This document shows, piece by piece, positions 9,428 through 21,724 of a stretch of DNA of 64,000 nucleotides. The DNA is from Oscarella lobularis (lineage: Eukaryota; Porifera; Homoscleromorpha; Homosclerophorida; Oscarellidae). The position numbers and the translations under genes were made by a program. The stretch's first letter is position 1. The number at the start of each line of letters is the position of its first letter. The notes under the pieces were generated by a model. It ran no database searches. It saw nothing but the letters and a program-made list of their open reading frames with translations, and had not been told where the DNA came from. The DNA is taken from assembly GCF_947507565.1 (NCBI RefSeq), contig NC_089176.1, positions 1,860,001 to 1,924,000 of the forward strand. The letters are read 5' to 3'.

Positions 9428-12400
9428 ATGGCATTGAACGGATCTTCATCCTCCTCGACTCTTCGTCGCATATTGTCGCGCTGGAAGCGCGATTCCACTA
9501 CGACGACCAGGGCATCGAACGTCGGAGCGCGGAAGATGTCGAGTACGAAGCGATTCACTGAGCCATCGGCGTCAGCAACATTGGGCAGTGCCTACTCGGA
9601 GTCGGTCAAGGCGGGAAAAAAGTGGAAAATGCAAGCGAGGAAGCAAATGAACAAACGGGATACCGTCATGGTCGAGATGATGACAGTTGACGAGCTAAAC
9701 GGCCAGCTACTTCCAATACACAAAGTTCTCTTTCTTTTATCCATAGAAACGATGATGATGCACGATGAGTCATATCGTTTTTTTTTCTTTTCTTTAGGCG
9801 GCCACGGAAGGCGACATCGAAACGGTTCGCCGCATCGTCGCTTCGTATCCCGACGCCGTCTATTCAACCGACGTGCACGGCGCAACGGCGTTGCACCACG
9901 CCGCGTCGGAATCCGCGTTGGACGTGATGGATTACCTGATCCAGAAGGGGGCAGGTGAGTCCAAACAGCATTAGCATGTTTTTCCCTTCCCACGATTCGA
10001 CGAGGGTGTCCGTTCTCAGATCTGAACGATCAAGACGAGCAGGGAGAGACTCCGCTTCACTGGGCGATCACGTTCGAGAAACCGGAGGCGATGGAACTCC
10101 TCTTGAATCGCGGAGCGGCGACGGACGTGAAAACCACCACATGGGAAACAGCTCTCCACACGGCCGTTCGCATGCAAAGCAGCCATATGGTGACGGTAAC
10201 GGCTTCTTTAGGGCCCGAGGCGGAGCAGCATGCAGTTATTTTTATTTTGACCTAGATACTTGCGTCACACGAGGCGGTGGACGTAAACGTTCGCGGGGAG
10301 CACGAACGAACCCCTCTTCATATGGCATCGTTGGGAGAAGACACTGATATTATTGATATACTGGTGAGAGGTTGCTTATTTGTATGGATTCGGTGTGTAA
10401 GTACGCATTCAGATGGCTAACAAGGCGTATCCGTGCTCTCGAGATGGAAACGGTCTTCGGCCTATTCATCTTGCTTCTCGCCATGGCAAACCACACATGG
10501 TCAACTATATCATTGATATGGGTACGAGTCTTGAAACCATCGTAGATCATTGACATGTAATTCGTCTAGTGGTAACTCATTTTCATTATCCGGCTGACCA
10601 AGTAGTCAACTTCACAGACGACGACGGGATGTCTAGTCTTCATCAAGCGATTTCCGGAGGAAACGTTCCGGTACGACTGCGAATAACGCCCTTTTAAATG
10701 AGACTTATAAGAATACACCGTTATGTCCAGGTTGCTAAGCTGCTGTTAGAGCGAGGTTGCCGTGTCTTCAACACAGACTCGCGCGCCGAGTCGCCGTTCC
10801 ACTTAGCTTGTGCACAAGGATCTGTTCCCATGATTGAAACCATTTTGAATCACTGTAAGGAATGCATTCGATCGCTCCTTGATGCAAAGGATCCCACAGG
10901 ACAAACAGCACTTCACAAGTTGGCTTAGTCTCTCACCTGTTTCAATGACTATTAATGAATTTATAGAGCTGCCATTTTCAATCACGTGGTGGTAGCGAAA
11001 TTCCTCATCAACAAAGTGAATGCGTCTTGCTTAGAATTTATTCAAGCGTTCTTATCTCCTGGTTCGTTCTTTAGGGAGCAAACATCAATGCCACGGACGA
11101 TTTTGGTCGCACGCCGTTGCTCCTTTCTGCCCAAGCAGGTTCTAAGGACGCCATGCAGTACTTGCTCAGTCAAGGAGCCGACACTGACAGACGAGATACC
11201 AACAACAGGAATTTTCTTCATTTGGCTATTATGAGAGAAAACGACCCAGTAGCTGAATTTATTCTGACTCGGGTACTGGCCACATTCAAATAGATCGGAG
11301 TTGGTTTAATGGCTGTCTTTTAGCCAGAATTTAGTGTACCTTTATCCCTGCTTGATGACCAGGACGCTTTGGGACTGACTCCAGTGCACTATGCTTCTAA
11401 AGCCGGCTGCGATGGAGTGGGACTCTCTGCACAGCGTCTTTGCTTAACCTGACCCTTAGTCTTTTTTCTGCAGCCGCTAGAGCTCATGCTTAAACTGGGA
11501 GCATCAAGAAATCCAAAGGATCACAAAAAGTCAACACCACTTCATTTTGCCGCAAGGTAAAATGTTATGACTGAAAATTATGTGTATACTTTCATATGAT
11601 TTGCTCCTACAAATTAGATTCGCTTTATAAATGATTTTGTGCATCTAGATTTGGCCAATACAATGCTGCCAGACGACTGATAAGTGGACACTTGGGCCAG
11701 AAGATCATCAACGAAGAAGACCGAATTGGGATGACTCCGCTGCACATAGCCTCTCATTGTGGCTTTCACCTTCTCGTCGATCTCTTTCTCAGGAAAGGAG
11801 GAATTATTCTCAGGCAAAGGCAGATAGAATCACAGATGTTCCTCTCCCAGCGAAGTCCTTTAGGTGCTCCAGCGGGTCTTCGCCGCTTCACAGTGCCGCT
11901 TATGGAGGCTACGTCAAGTGTCTTTCAGCCCTGCTCAGTTCCCATCGATACATTTTGAATTGGGAAAATCATCAAGGCGTAAGAGAGCACAGCGCGTGGA
12001 ATAGTGTCAGCAAAAGCGTTGACAATAGAACACGGCTCTGCACATCGCTGTAGAAGGTGGACATCCGGCCGCTGTTACATTTCTTCTCAGCGAAGGAGCT
12101 GAGATCGTTGCTAACAAGGCTGGTGACAGTTTCCTTGATCTTTGTATTGATTTGAAGAGGAACAAATGCGCTCAGGCTGCAATTGAACACGAGCGGTAAG
12201 CCTGATAACCTTTCACGCTTAATTTCTTTTATTTGCTAAATTCAGCTGGGAACAATGTCTATCATTCGTCAATCGGAAACGCGGTTATCCGATGATAAGA
12301 CTTATACAAGAAATGCCGGATGTGGCGAAAGTAAATATCTTTGACATCATGCGTTTTGGTCTTCTATTTGTTCTCTTCTACAACGCAGACGGCTCTTGAC

Positions 12401-14602
12401 AATAGCGTGACTTGTAGAAGCAAACTGTCAAGCGAAGACAAGCAGTACTGGGTAACAATTCAATTTACTTTTCAATTGAGTGTCTGAAGTGCTGCTTCAG
12501 AAAAAGTACAGCTTCAAGTATCTTCTTTGTGATCGAGATTCAGCGAACACGGCTTCTTCAGAAAAGGAGTCCTCGGTTGCAAATGGAGTAGTAATGCAAC
12601 AACCGGACGTAGAGAAGGACGATGAACCGGACATAGCTGACGAACAAGAAACCACTCCACTTCCTGGATTACATGTGAGCACTACCTTGCTAAGAGTACA
12701 TGTATCAAATAGTTCTTCTTAGGAAATGGTAAAGTATGACCGTAAAGAACTGCTTTATCATCCAGTTTCTAATGCTCTCCTCGCATCCAGATGGTTTGCA
12801 AAAGAATGAATTGTCTTAGTATCACTGATTTCTTTCTCCTAGGAAGTCGTATGGACGACTAGCTTTCGGCATTAATACAACTCTCTACGTATTCTATCTC
12901 ATTTTCTTGACCAGCCTAATTTCCCTGGTGCCTCTCCCTGAGTCTCCTGCTAATGAAAGCACAACGCTTTACAGGGCGTCAAACGGATCTCTGACGACAA
13001 TACCAGAAGTAAACAATAGAGATGGAGCTTAGGGAATGTACCCTCTCCCAGAGTTAGTATTAGGAGGGTAGGCAGTTTGTAGAGATTGCACGCGACCACC
13101 GACTATTAGCATTCACATTGCGGATTAGTTAGCTTTGTGTTCTTTTTTAGTTATCTGCCTATGCTGTGGCTTGTCAGTACCTGGTCATCGCTTTTGCTGG
13201 TGCTAATGTTGTAAAAGAAATCATACAATTTTTTCAAATGGTAGCTGACTTCATCCCACAGTACTAAAATTTTATTATAGACTGCTTGGCTTCTCATATG
13301 TAGAAAGTGAAATACTTTCAAGATTTCAACAACTATCTCGAGCTCACCTTGTACATCACAACGCTTCTTTTTGTTATTCCAATGGGAAGCACAAGAGAGT
13401 TATATCAGTTAGAAATGGGAGCGGTAGCAATCTTCTTAGCGTGGATGAACTTTCTTCTGTACTTGCAAAGGTGGCTTTATCTAAATATTTGTGTATTTGT
13501 TTCTGCTCTATTAAATTTTTTTAGGTTTGAAGCGCTGGGCATCTATATTGTGATGTTCGTAGAAGTTGTTAAAACACTGCTTGTGGTGAGTTCTTACTTT
13601 CTTTGTATATGATGGAGCGTCTAAGCATGACCTTATTTGCACACAGGTTCTAGGAGTTTTCTTTGTCATCATTGTTGCGTTTGGTCTGTGTTTCTACGTT
13701 CTCCTTTTTCCAGCCGATGTGAGTAGGACATTGCCTTGAGTAGAACTAGATGCGAGATGTTCTATTTGCGTTTAGCCAATGTTCACAAACATTCCCAAGA
13801 CATTTCTAAACGTTTTTGAAATTATGCTTGGAGAATTCTCCTTTGAATACTACTACGATCGTCAAGCTACTGAAGGACTGCGGTATCCAACGCTCACTTG
13901 GATAATGCTGATTGTTTTGCTGATATTTATGCCAATAATTTTTATGAATTTATTGGTAAGTCAATAGCTTTGATTGTGTTGACATATTTATTGTCGGTCA
14001 TTCTAGATCGGTCTTGCTGTTGGAGATATCGAAGGCGTCAGAAGAAACGCAGAGCTGAAAAGACTTGCTATGCAGGTAATACAATAGAGTAGATATACAC
14101 AACTCTTTTGTGTCTTACTCCAAAACATTGTGAAGGTTGAATTTCACACCAGTTTAGAAAGCAAGCTACCAAACAGAATAAGGCAAAACGTATGTCACGA
14201 CCAGCTTGTTGATTATCCCAATAAATGCAAGGGATTGAAAAGCGTAAGTTTTGCCGAAATTGTGACACTACTAAAACAATGTTTAGCAGTTTGTGTCTGC
14301 GTACGAAGGTCTTACGAATGTGGGCGAGGCGCCAGTGAGCACGGAAATGTTGCAAGTGAAGGAGCAGCTAAACAAACAAAAGCGAAGGTTCTGTGAAAAG
14401 GCCCCCAGAGTGATAGTTTCCTAACGGTTCCCGTAGGTTGAAAGACATTTCAGAGAATATGGAAAGGCAACATCAGCTTCTTCTTTCTCTTGTTCAAAAG
14501 TTGGAGATAACGGGAGCAAATGGGTCTCCCTGGATAGTGGAAGAGGAATCCGAATCGCCTGAGATAGTGCATCGCAAGCTTTTATCAAACGCACGCCTTT
14601 GA
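9428..14602 (+). CDS. TRPA-type ankyrin-repeat channel, copy 1
   Basis: A complete gene of about 28 exons and roughly 1,190 residues. Exon 1 (9428-9724) gives MALNGSSSSSTLRRIL, followed by about 15 ankyrin repeats to near 12190 (LHHAASES, TPLHWAI, RPIHLASR, TPLHKAA-type cores). A TRPA-type linker follows (RWEQCLSFVNRKRGYP, 12246 on). Membrane segments: S1 WKSYGRLAFGINTTLYVFYL; S3/S4 on the exons near 13310-13470; S4-S5 GIYIVMFVEVVKTLL; pore IMLGEFSFEYYY; S6 LIVLLIFMPIIFMNLL; then the TRP-like helix IGLAVGDIEGVRRNAELKRL, which is highly characteristic of TRPA. A coiled carboxy tail ends at 14602. The intron after 11813 has a GC donor where copy 2 has GT. Expected to be a tetrameric plasma-membrane cation channel; ligand specificity is unknown. 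Confidence 0.93.
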
Positions 14603-14691
14603 GCGGAAAAACAAAGGCAATTTCTGTGCAAATTTGCAAATTTAGTGTATTAGGTATGCTGGCAGCTGCTCAATATATGTACGTACGTAGA

Positions 14692-15075
14692 TACGGGACG
14701 TTCGGTTCTTCTCGCTCGCGAAGAGCAAAGAGCAAACGTCTCTCTGTCCTTCGCTTGGCTTCGGCGTAGTCTAAGAATTTCGAGAAATTGCCGTAAACTC
14801 AGTTCTGGCATTTTCAACGCCGCAAATTGGTCTCTAGACGCCGACGTGAACTGCATCGGGTGCGTGGCTCGACTCGACGCACGGTGATCGTCCGATCGTC
14901 AACGACAATCGACGACATCATCATCATCATCATCGGGTTCATCACCGACGACAGCTACGAATCCCATTGGGGCCTTCTCGCCTACAAGCGTCACGACAAC
15001 ACTAGCTTTCCGTCACGATAGCGTGATCTGAGCGAACCGAATCGGTTGACAGCGAATTGCTGCAAGCCTGCAACC
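14692..15075 (+). pseudogene. Squalene epoxidase 5' fragment
   Basis: The segment matches the promoter, exon 1 and exon 2 start of the squalene epoxidase gene near 45289-45710. Shared strings include acgggacgttcggtt, cgtctctct and ctctagacgccgacgtga. It carries deletions, a lost FAD-loop frame and an inserted (atc)n run. The carboxy-terminal nine tenths of the gene is missing, so this is a dead duplicate. It lies between the two tandem TRPA genes and abuts a metaxin-2 fragment. Confidence 0.8.
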
Positions 15076-15164
15076 ATCTATGCTGCAACCTTAGAACAAG
15101 GGTATCTTGAAGAAAAGACGCGGCGACACTTACCGTATATTTGAGAAAATACGGTCTTTAATGA

Positions 15165-15320
15165 ATATTTAGGTCGGAGATGACCGCTGCAGTCTCTTGA
15201 AAGTTTTCCTGGCGGAACAGACGGGCGCTTTTTCCCCGAGGTAAAACCTGTATTAGTTTCGAATAAAGAACGGAGTACTGTACTAACAGGATAATGCGCG
15301 CTAAAACCCGGAATAAAGCC
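15165..15320 (+). pseudogene. Metaxin-2 3' fragment
   Basis: Bases 15173-15240 match the penultimate metaxin-2 exon (8947-9020), including its acceptor and donor, but indels break the frame. Bases about 15259-15320 match the metaxin-2 3' end (gaataaag then ggataatgcgcgct). The last coding exon is deleted. This shows that the duplication that made TRPA copies 1 and 2 included the metaxin-2 tail. Confidence 0.85.
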
Positions 15321-15383
15321 GGAGCCGGTAGCCAACTTGCTGATCTTCTCAGTTCTCACAGCGATTTGTTTACTCTACGAGCT

Positions 15384-15402
15384 ACGCGCGCGCGCGCGCG
15401 CG
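15384..15402. repeat. (CG)n microsatellite
   Basis: About nine CG dinucleotides in the upstream region of TRPA copy 2. The matching place in copy 1 (about 9357) has only a short acgcgcgc run. Confidence 0.85.
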
Positions 15403-15481
15403 AGCGTTGGCATTCTGACTTCTGAGTCATTTCCTTATTGCTGACGCGCTCTTGAACGCTGAGTTCATTCTTCTCTTGGCC

Positions 15482-18400
15482 ATGGCATCAAACGGATCTT
15501 CGTCCTCTTCGACTCTTCGTCGCATATTGCTTCGTTGGAAACGCGCGTCGAAGTCTACGACATCAAACGTCGGAGCGAGAGGGACTTCGACTGCTAAGCG
15601 ACTCGCTGAGCCGCCCACCTCGGCAACATTGGGTAGTACGTACTCGGAGTCGGTAAAGGCCGGGAAAAAGTGGAGAATGCAAGCGAGGAAACAAATGAAC
15701 CAAAGGGACACCGTCATGGTTGAGATGATGACAGTTGACGAGCTAAACAGCCAGCTACTTCCAATACACAAAGTGTCTATGGCATAGAGATGGTGGAGCT
15801 AGACGATGAGTCATATCGTTTTTTTTTTCTTTTCTTTAGGCGGCCGCGGAAGGCGACATCGAAACGGTTCACCGCATCGTCCTTTCGTATCCCGACGCCG
15901 TCTATTCGACCGACGTGCACGGCGCAACGGCGTTGCACCACGCTGCGTCGGAATCCGCGTTGGGCGTGATGGATTATCTGATTCAGAACGGGACAGGCGA
16001 GTCTAAACAGCATTAGCATGTTCTTCCCGCGATTCAACGAGGGTGTTTCTTCTCAGATCTGAATCATCAAGACGAGCAGGGGGAAACTCCGCTTCACTGG
16101 TCGATTGCGTTCGAGAAGCCGGAGGCGATGGAACTTCTGTTGAATCGCGGCGCGGCGACGGACGTAAAAACCACCACATGGGAAACAGCTCTCCACACGG
16201 CCGTTCGCATGCAAAGCAGCCATATGGTGAAGGTAACGGCTTCCTTAGGGTCCGAGGCCGCTAGGAAAGAGCAGTTGTTTTTCTGACCTTCTTTCTACTA
16301 GATACTCGCTTCGCACGAGGCGGTGGACGTAAACGTTCCCGGAGAGCACGCGCGAACTCCTCTTCATATCGCATCTTTGGGAGAAAACACTGATGTCATT
16401 GATATACTGGTGAGGGGGTCGCTTTTTTTGTACGGATTAGGTGTGTAACATGCATGCAGATGGCTAACAGGGCGTATCCGTGCTCTCGAGATGGAAACGG
16501 TCTTCGGCCTATTCATCTTGCTTCTCGCCATGGCAAACCGCACATGGTCAACTATATAATTGATATGGGTACGAGTCTTGAAACCATCATAGATCATTGG
16601 CTGGCATGGAATTTGTTTAGTGCTAACTCATTTTAATTATTCGGTTGACCAAGTCGTCAACTTCACAGACGACGACGGAATGTCTAGTCTTCATCAAGCG
16701 ATTTCCGGAGGAAACGTTCCCGTACGACGGCGACCAATAGATCAGACTCAAAATACATGTTGTCATGTTCAGGTTGCTAAGCTGCTCTTGGAGCGAGGTT
16801 GTCGTATCTTCAACACGGACTTGCGCGCCGAGTCGCCGTTTCACTTGGCTTGCGCACAAGGATCTCTTCCCATGATTGAAACCATTTGGAACCATTGCCA
16901 GGAATGCACTAAAATGCTCCTCAAAGCAAAGGATCCCACAGGACAAACAGCACTTCACAAGTTGGTGTAGTCTCGCGTGCTTGAATGATTCTCATTACCC
17001 GGGTTTTCAGAGCTGCCATTTTCAATCACGTTGCGGTAGCGAAGTTCCTCATCAACAAAGTATTTAAATTCAGTTTGCTTTCAATTTATATAAACGTTCG
17101 TATCTCCTGTTTGTTCTTTAGGGAGCGAACATCAATGCGACGGATGATTTTGGGCGCACGCCGTTGCTCCTTTCTGCCCAAGCAGGTTCTAAGGATACCA
17201 TGCAGTACTTGCTCAGTCAAGGAGCCGACGCCGACAGACGAGACACCAACAACAGGAATTTTCTTCATTTGGCTATGATGAGGGAAAACGAGCCATTGGC
17301 TGAATTCATTTTGACTCAGGTACTGGTCACGTTCAAATAGATCTAAGTTGGTTTTAAGGCGGTCTTTTTAGCTTGAATTTAGTGTACCTCAATCTCTGCT
17401 TGATGACCAGGACGCGTTAGGGCTGACTCCCGTGCATTATGCTTCTAAAGCAGGCTGCGATGGAGTGAGGCTCTCTACCGCAATGTCTTTTCTACTTTAC
17501 TGACCCTTTCGTCTTTTTTTTTTGTAGTCGCTTGAGCTTATGCTTAAACTGGGAGCATCAAGAAATCCAAAAGATCTCAAGAAATCAACACCGCTTCATT
17601 TTGCCGCGAGGTAAATGTTAATTAAAACTTGCTTTAATTAAAAATAAAGAGATTTAGCCATCTTAATATAAAATATGCTCCTCCGATTTAGATCTGCTTT
17701 ATCATTGTCGTTTTGAATGTAGATTTGGCCGATACAATGCTGCCAGACGACTTTTAAGGGGACACTTGGGCCAGAAGATCATCAACGAAGAAGACCAAAT
17801 TGGAATGACTCCACTGCACGTGGCTTCTCATTTTGGCTTTCACCTTCTTGTTGATCTTTTCCTCAGGGAGGGAGGAATTATTCTCAGGTAAAGAAAGATA
17901 CAATCGCATGGCCCTCCTTCAACGAAGTCCTTTAGATGCTCCAGCGGGTCTTCGCCGCTTCATAGCGCCGCTTTTGGAGGCTACGTCAAATGTCTCTCAG
18001 CTCTGCTCAGTTCTCATCGATACGTTCTGAATTGGAAAAATCATCACGGCGTAAGAAAGAGTGCACACAGCGCGTAAAGTAGCGTCAGCTGAAGCTTTGA
18101 CAATAGAACACGGCTCTGCACATCGCTGTAGAAGGTGGGCATCCGGCCGCTGTTAAATTTCTTCTCAGCGAAGGAGCTGAGATCGTTGCCAACAAGGCTG
18201 GTGACAGTTTCCTTGATCTTTGTATTGATTTGAAGAGGAACAAATGTGCTCAGGCTGCAATAGAACACGAGCGGTAAGCCTGATAACCATTCACACTTAT
18301 TTTATTTATTTACTAAATTCAGCTGGGAAGAATGTTTATCATTCGTCAATCGGAAACGCGGCTATCCGATGATAAGACTTATACAAGAAATGCCAGATGT

Positions 18401-20728
18401 AGCGAAAGTAAATATCGTCAACATAATGCTTTAAGTTTTGGTCTTCTATTTTACTCTGTTTTGTAACGCAGGCGGCTCTTGACAGTAGCATAACTAAAAG
18501 CAAACTGTCAAGCGAAGACAGGCAGTACTGGGTAACAATTCAATCTGCTATTCAATTGAGTGTTTAATTAATGCGTTTCTTCAGACAAAGTACAGCTTCA
18601 AGTATCTTCTTTGTGATCGGGATTCAGCGAAGACAACTGTTTCAGAAAAAGAGTCTTCGGTTGCAAATGGAGAGGGAATGCAGCAACAGGACGTAGAGAA
18701 GGACGATGAGCCAGACATCGCTGAGGAACAAGAAAACACTCCACTTCTTGGATTACTTGTGAGCGAAACACCTGCCTTCATTGCGTTAAGTGTAACCGAA
18801 CACTTTCTTCATAGGAAATGGTAAAGTATGACCGCAAAGAACTGCTTTATCACCCGGTTTCAAATGCTCTCCTCGCATCCAGATGGTGTGCAAGAGACAA
18901 CGAGTTGTCTTAGTCTTACTGATTTCTTTTAGGAAGTCATATGGACGACTAGCTTTCGGCATTAATACGACTCTCTACGTCTTCTATCTGGTTTTCTTGA
19001 CCAGTCTCATTTCCTTAGTTCCTCTCCCCGTGTCTCCTGCTAAAGAAAATACGACGCTTTACAGGGCGTCAAACGGATCTCTGACAACAGTGCCAAAAGT
19101 AAACAATAGAGATGGTCCATAGATTAGGGAATGTAGGCAGTTTGTAGAGATATTATCACACTAGTACTAACACGCGGCTACAGACGTGATAATAGTGTAC
19201 ATTGCGGATTAGTGAGCGTTGTGTTCTCACAGCTTTTGTGCTGTTTGGTCAGGGACAGGAGTTCTTAGCAATCGTTTTTTTAGTTGTCAACCTATGCTGT
19301 AGCTTGTCAGTACCTGGTCATCGCTTTTGCTGGTGCTAACGTTGTAAAGGAAATCATACAAATTTTTCAAATGGTAGCCGACTTCATCCTACTTTTTAGC
19401 GTAGACTACATTTATTCTCTAATGTAGAAAGTGAAATATTTTCGAGACTTCAACAACTACCTTGAGCTCACCTTGTACATCACAACGCTTCTTTTTGTTA
19501 TTCCAATGGAAAACACAAGAGAATTATATCAGTTAGAAATGGGAGCGGTGGCTGTCTTCTTAGCGTGGATGAACTTTCTTCTGTACTTGCAAAGGTGGCT
19601 TTATCTTGATTTTTTGTGTCTGTTCTATTATATTTGTTTAGGTTTGAAGCGCTGGGCATCTATATTGTGATGTTCGTAGAAGTTGTTAAAACACTGCTTG
19701 TGGTGAGTTCTTACTTTCTTTGTATATGATGTCAAGCGTCTAAGCATGACCTTATTTGTACACAGGTTCTAGGAGTTTTCTTTGTCATCATTGTTGCGTT
19801 TGGTCTGTGTTTCTACGTTCTCCTTTTTCCAGCCGATGTGCGTAGGACATTGCCTTGAGTAGAACTAGATGCGTGATTTTCTATTTGCTTTTAGCCAATG
19901 TTCACAAACATTCCCAAAACATTTCTAAACGTTTTTGAAATTATGCTTGGAGAATTCTCCTTTGAATACTACTACGATCGTCAAGCTACTGAAGGACTTC
20001 GGTATCCAACGCTCACTTGGATAATGCTGATTGTTTTGCTGCTATTTATGCCAATAATTTTTATGAACTTATTGGTAAGTCAATAGCTTCGATTGTGTTG
20101 AGATATTTATTGTCGGTCATTCTAGATTGGTCTTGCTGTTGGAGACATCGAAGGCGTCAGACGGAATGCAGAGCTGAAAAGACTTGCTATGCAGGTAATA
20201 CAATAAAGTACAACTCTTAAATTTTGTGACTTACTCCAAAACATTGTGAAGGTTGAATTTCACACCAGTTTAGAAAGCAAGCTACCAAACAGAATAAGGC
20301 AAAACGTATGTCATGACCAGCTTGTTGATTATCCCAATGAATGCAAGAGACTGAAAAGCGTACGTGTACGTGTTGCTGAAATTGTATACTTTTGCTAACT
20401 ATTTCTTTGCAGTTCTTGTCTGCGTACGAAGGTCTTACGAATGTGGGCGAGGCGCCTGTGAGCGCGGAAATGTTGCAAGTGAAGGAGCAGCTTAACAAAC
20501 AAAAGCATCGGTTTGAAAAGCGCATAGTGAAAGAGAGTTTCCTAATCCTAACCGTTCCACAGGTTGAAAGACATTTCAAAGAACATGGAAAAACAACACC
20601 AGCTTCTCCTTTCTCTTGTTCAAAAGTTGGAGTTAGCGGGAGGAGAGGGATCTCCCTGGATAGTGGAAGGGGAATCTGAATCGCCTGAGATAGTGCAGCG
20701 CAAGCTTTTATCAAATACCGGCCTTTAA
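15482..20728 (+). CDS. TRPA-type ankyrin-repeat channel, copy 2
   Basis: A complete tandem paralog of the gene at 9428, with the same exon order, phases and about 1,190 residues. The leader is MASNGSSSSSTLRRILLRW. Ankyrin repeats span 15841 to about 18270. The TRPA linker (RWEECLSFVNRKRGYP) starts near 18323. The membrane region includes KVKYFRDFNNYLELTLYITT, the S4-S5 segment GIYIVMFVEVVKTLL, the pore IMLGEFSFEYYY and S6 LLFMPIIFMNLL, followed by IGLAVGDIEGVRRNAELKRL. The stop is TAA at 20726-20728. Pore and S6 exons are nearly identical to copy 1, while ankyrin exons differ more, which suggests ligand or partner divergence over a conserved pore. The donor at 17888 is GT, against GC in copy 1. 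No disabling change was seen. Confidence 0.93.
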
Positions 20729-21652
20729 TTAAACAAACATCTTTTTTGTGCACATTTAGTTATAGGTTACCGTTGCTGCATGCTCAGAACATACTGTACT
20801 CAAAAATAGCAGAAGAGGTAAAATAAGAAAGTGGGCGTGTTCATATGCATATACATCACACAGCGCGCGGAAAGTGTGTAGTATGAATCACGACTATTTT
20901 TTATCTCCTGTATGTAGGCATTTATGACTTTGACGGAGAATATTCTACAAAAGAATCCCGTTGCTAAGTCCGAAGCATAGAAAGAAGGTGCAACTGTTTT
21001 GGTGGGTGGCAATTATTAGGGGTCCCAACACAGTGAACAAGAGAGTGGCGGGGATTGCGCTTGCTAAAATATCAGTTTAGTACTTTGCCAATGTCTTCTT
21101 TCTTATTGATCTGGCGTTGTTTGCATGTGTACAGCTCGCTATTTGTTTTCTTTGTTTAGTGCAGTATACGTATCTCATTAGCGTTTCATGGCCATTTTTG
21201 GGTTTTTGTAACCGCTTGGCGAAAAACGGTCAACCAATTTTGAAGAAAATTTGAAGAGCGAGAAGGTGCAATTTTTTACACGTTCGCTGCACTTTTGTAA
21301 TTGGGTTGTCACTTCAGCTCGGTCTAGCCACTCGTCTAGCGCACTTCACGATCTCTCTCTTGCATTTTGCCACGCACCAGGGATATAATCCCTGCCCGCG
21401 CACGGTGTCCACCAGGCTTCACTGCGCAATCGCATGCGCTTAGTGATCGATTTGAATCGATTATCTCGCGCTGCAACCGAACGAATAAAAGCTGAGTCCA
21501 GTCGTCTACTTGGAGACGTCGGCTTTTCGCTCGTCGTCAAACACCGAATCTAGCGACGTCACGAAACCAAAAATCCAATGAAAAGACGGTAAGGAAGAGA
21601 AACGGGGCCTGCCCGCGTGGAGGCGAGGAACACTCGCGTTGCGTCACCGGAA
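20729..21652 (+). other. Intergenic and promoter region
   Basis: About 920 bp between TRPA copy 2 and the Munc13-like gene. AT-rich to 21290, then GC-rich. A short open frame on the minus strand (21346-21540) has no recognisable similarity. A small hairpin (agggatataatccct) lies near 21378. No gene is supported here. Confidence 0.5.
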
Positions 21653-21660
21653 TGACGTCA
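21653..21660 (+). promoter_or_regulatory. CRE-like site (TGACGTCA)
   Basis: A perfect palindromic ATF/CREB site 65 bp upstream of the Munc13-like ATG. The same octamer lies upstream of the start codon in both paralogous promoter copies (27060 and 44474), although the flanking sequence has diverged between this gene and those copies. The conservation suggests function; the factor is inferred. Confidence 0.6.
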
Positions 21661-21724
21661 TGGTGCGCGTTACAGAGGAGAGCGCGAGCTCGACGAGGGC
21701 TTTTTCGAGAAGTTCAGTCTTGAA

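Noticed and set aside
21346-21540. Minus-strand 64-residue frame upstream of the Munc13-like gene
   Set aside because: No similarity, and in the expected promoter region.
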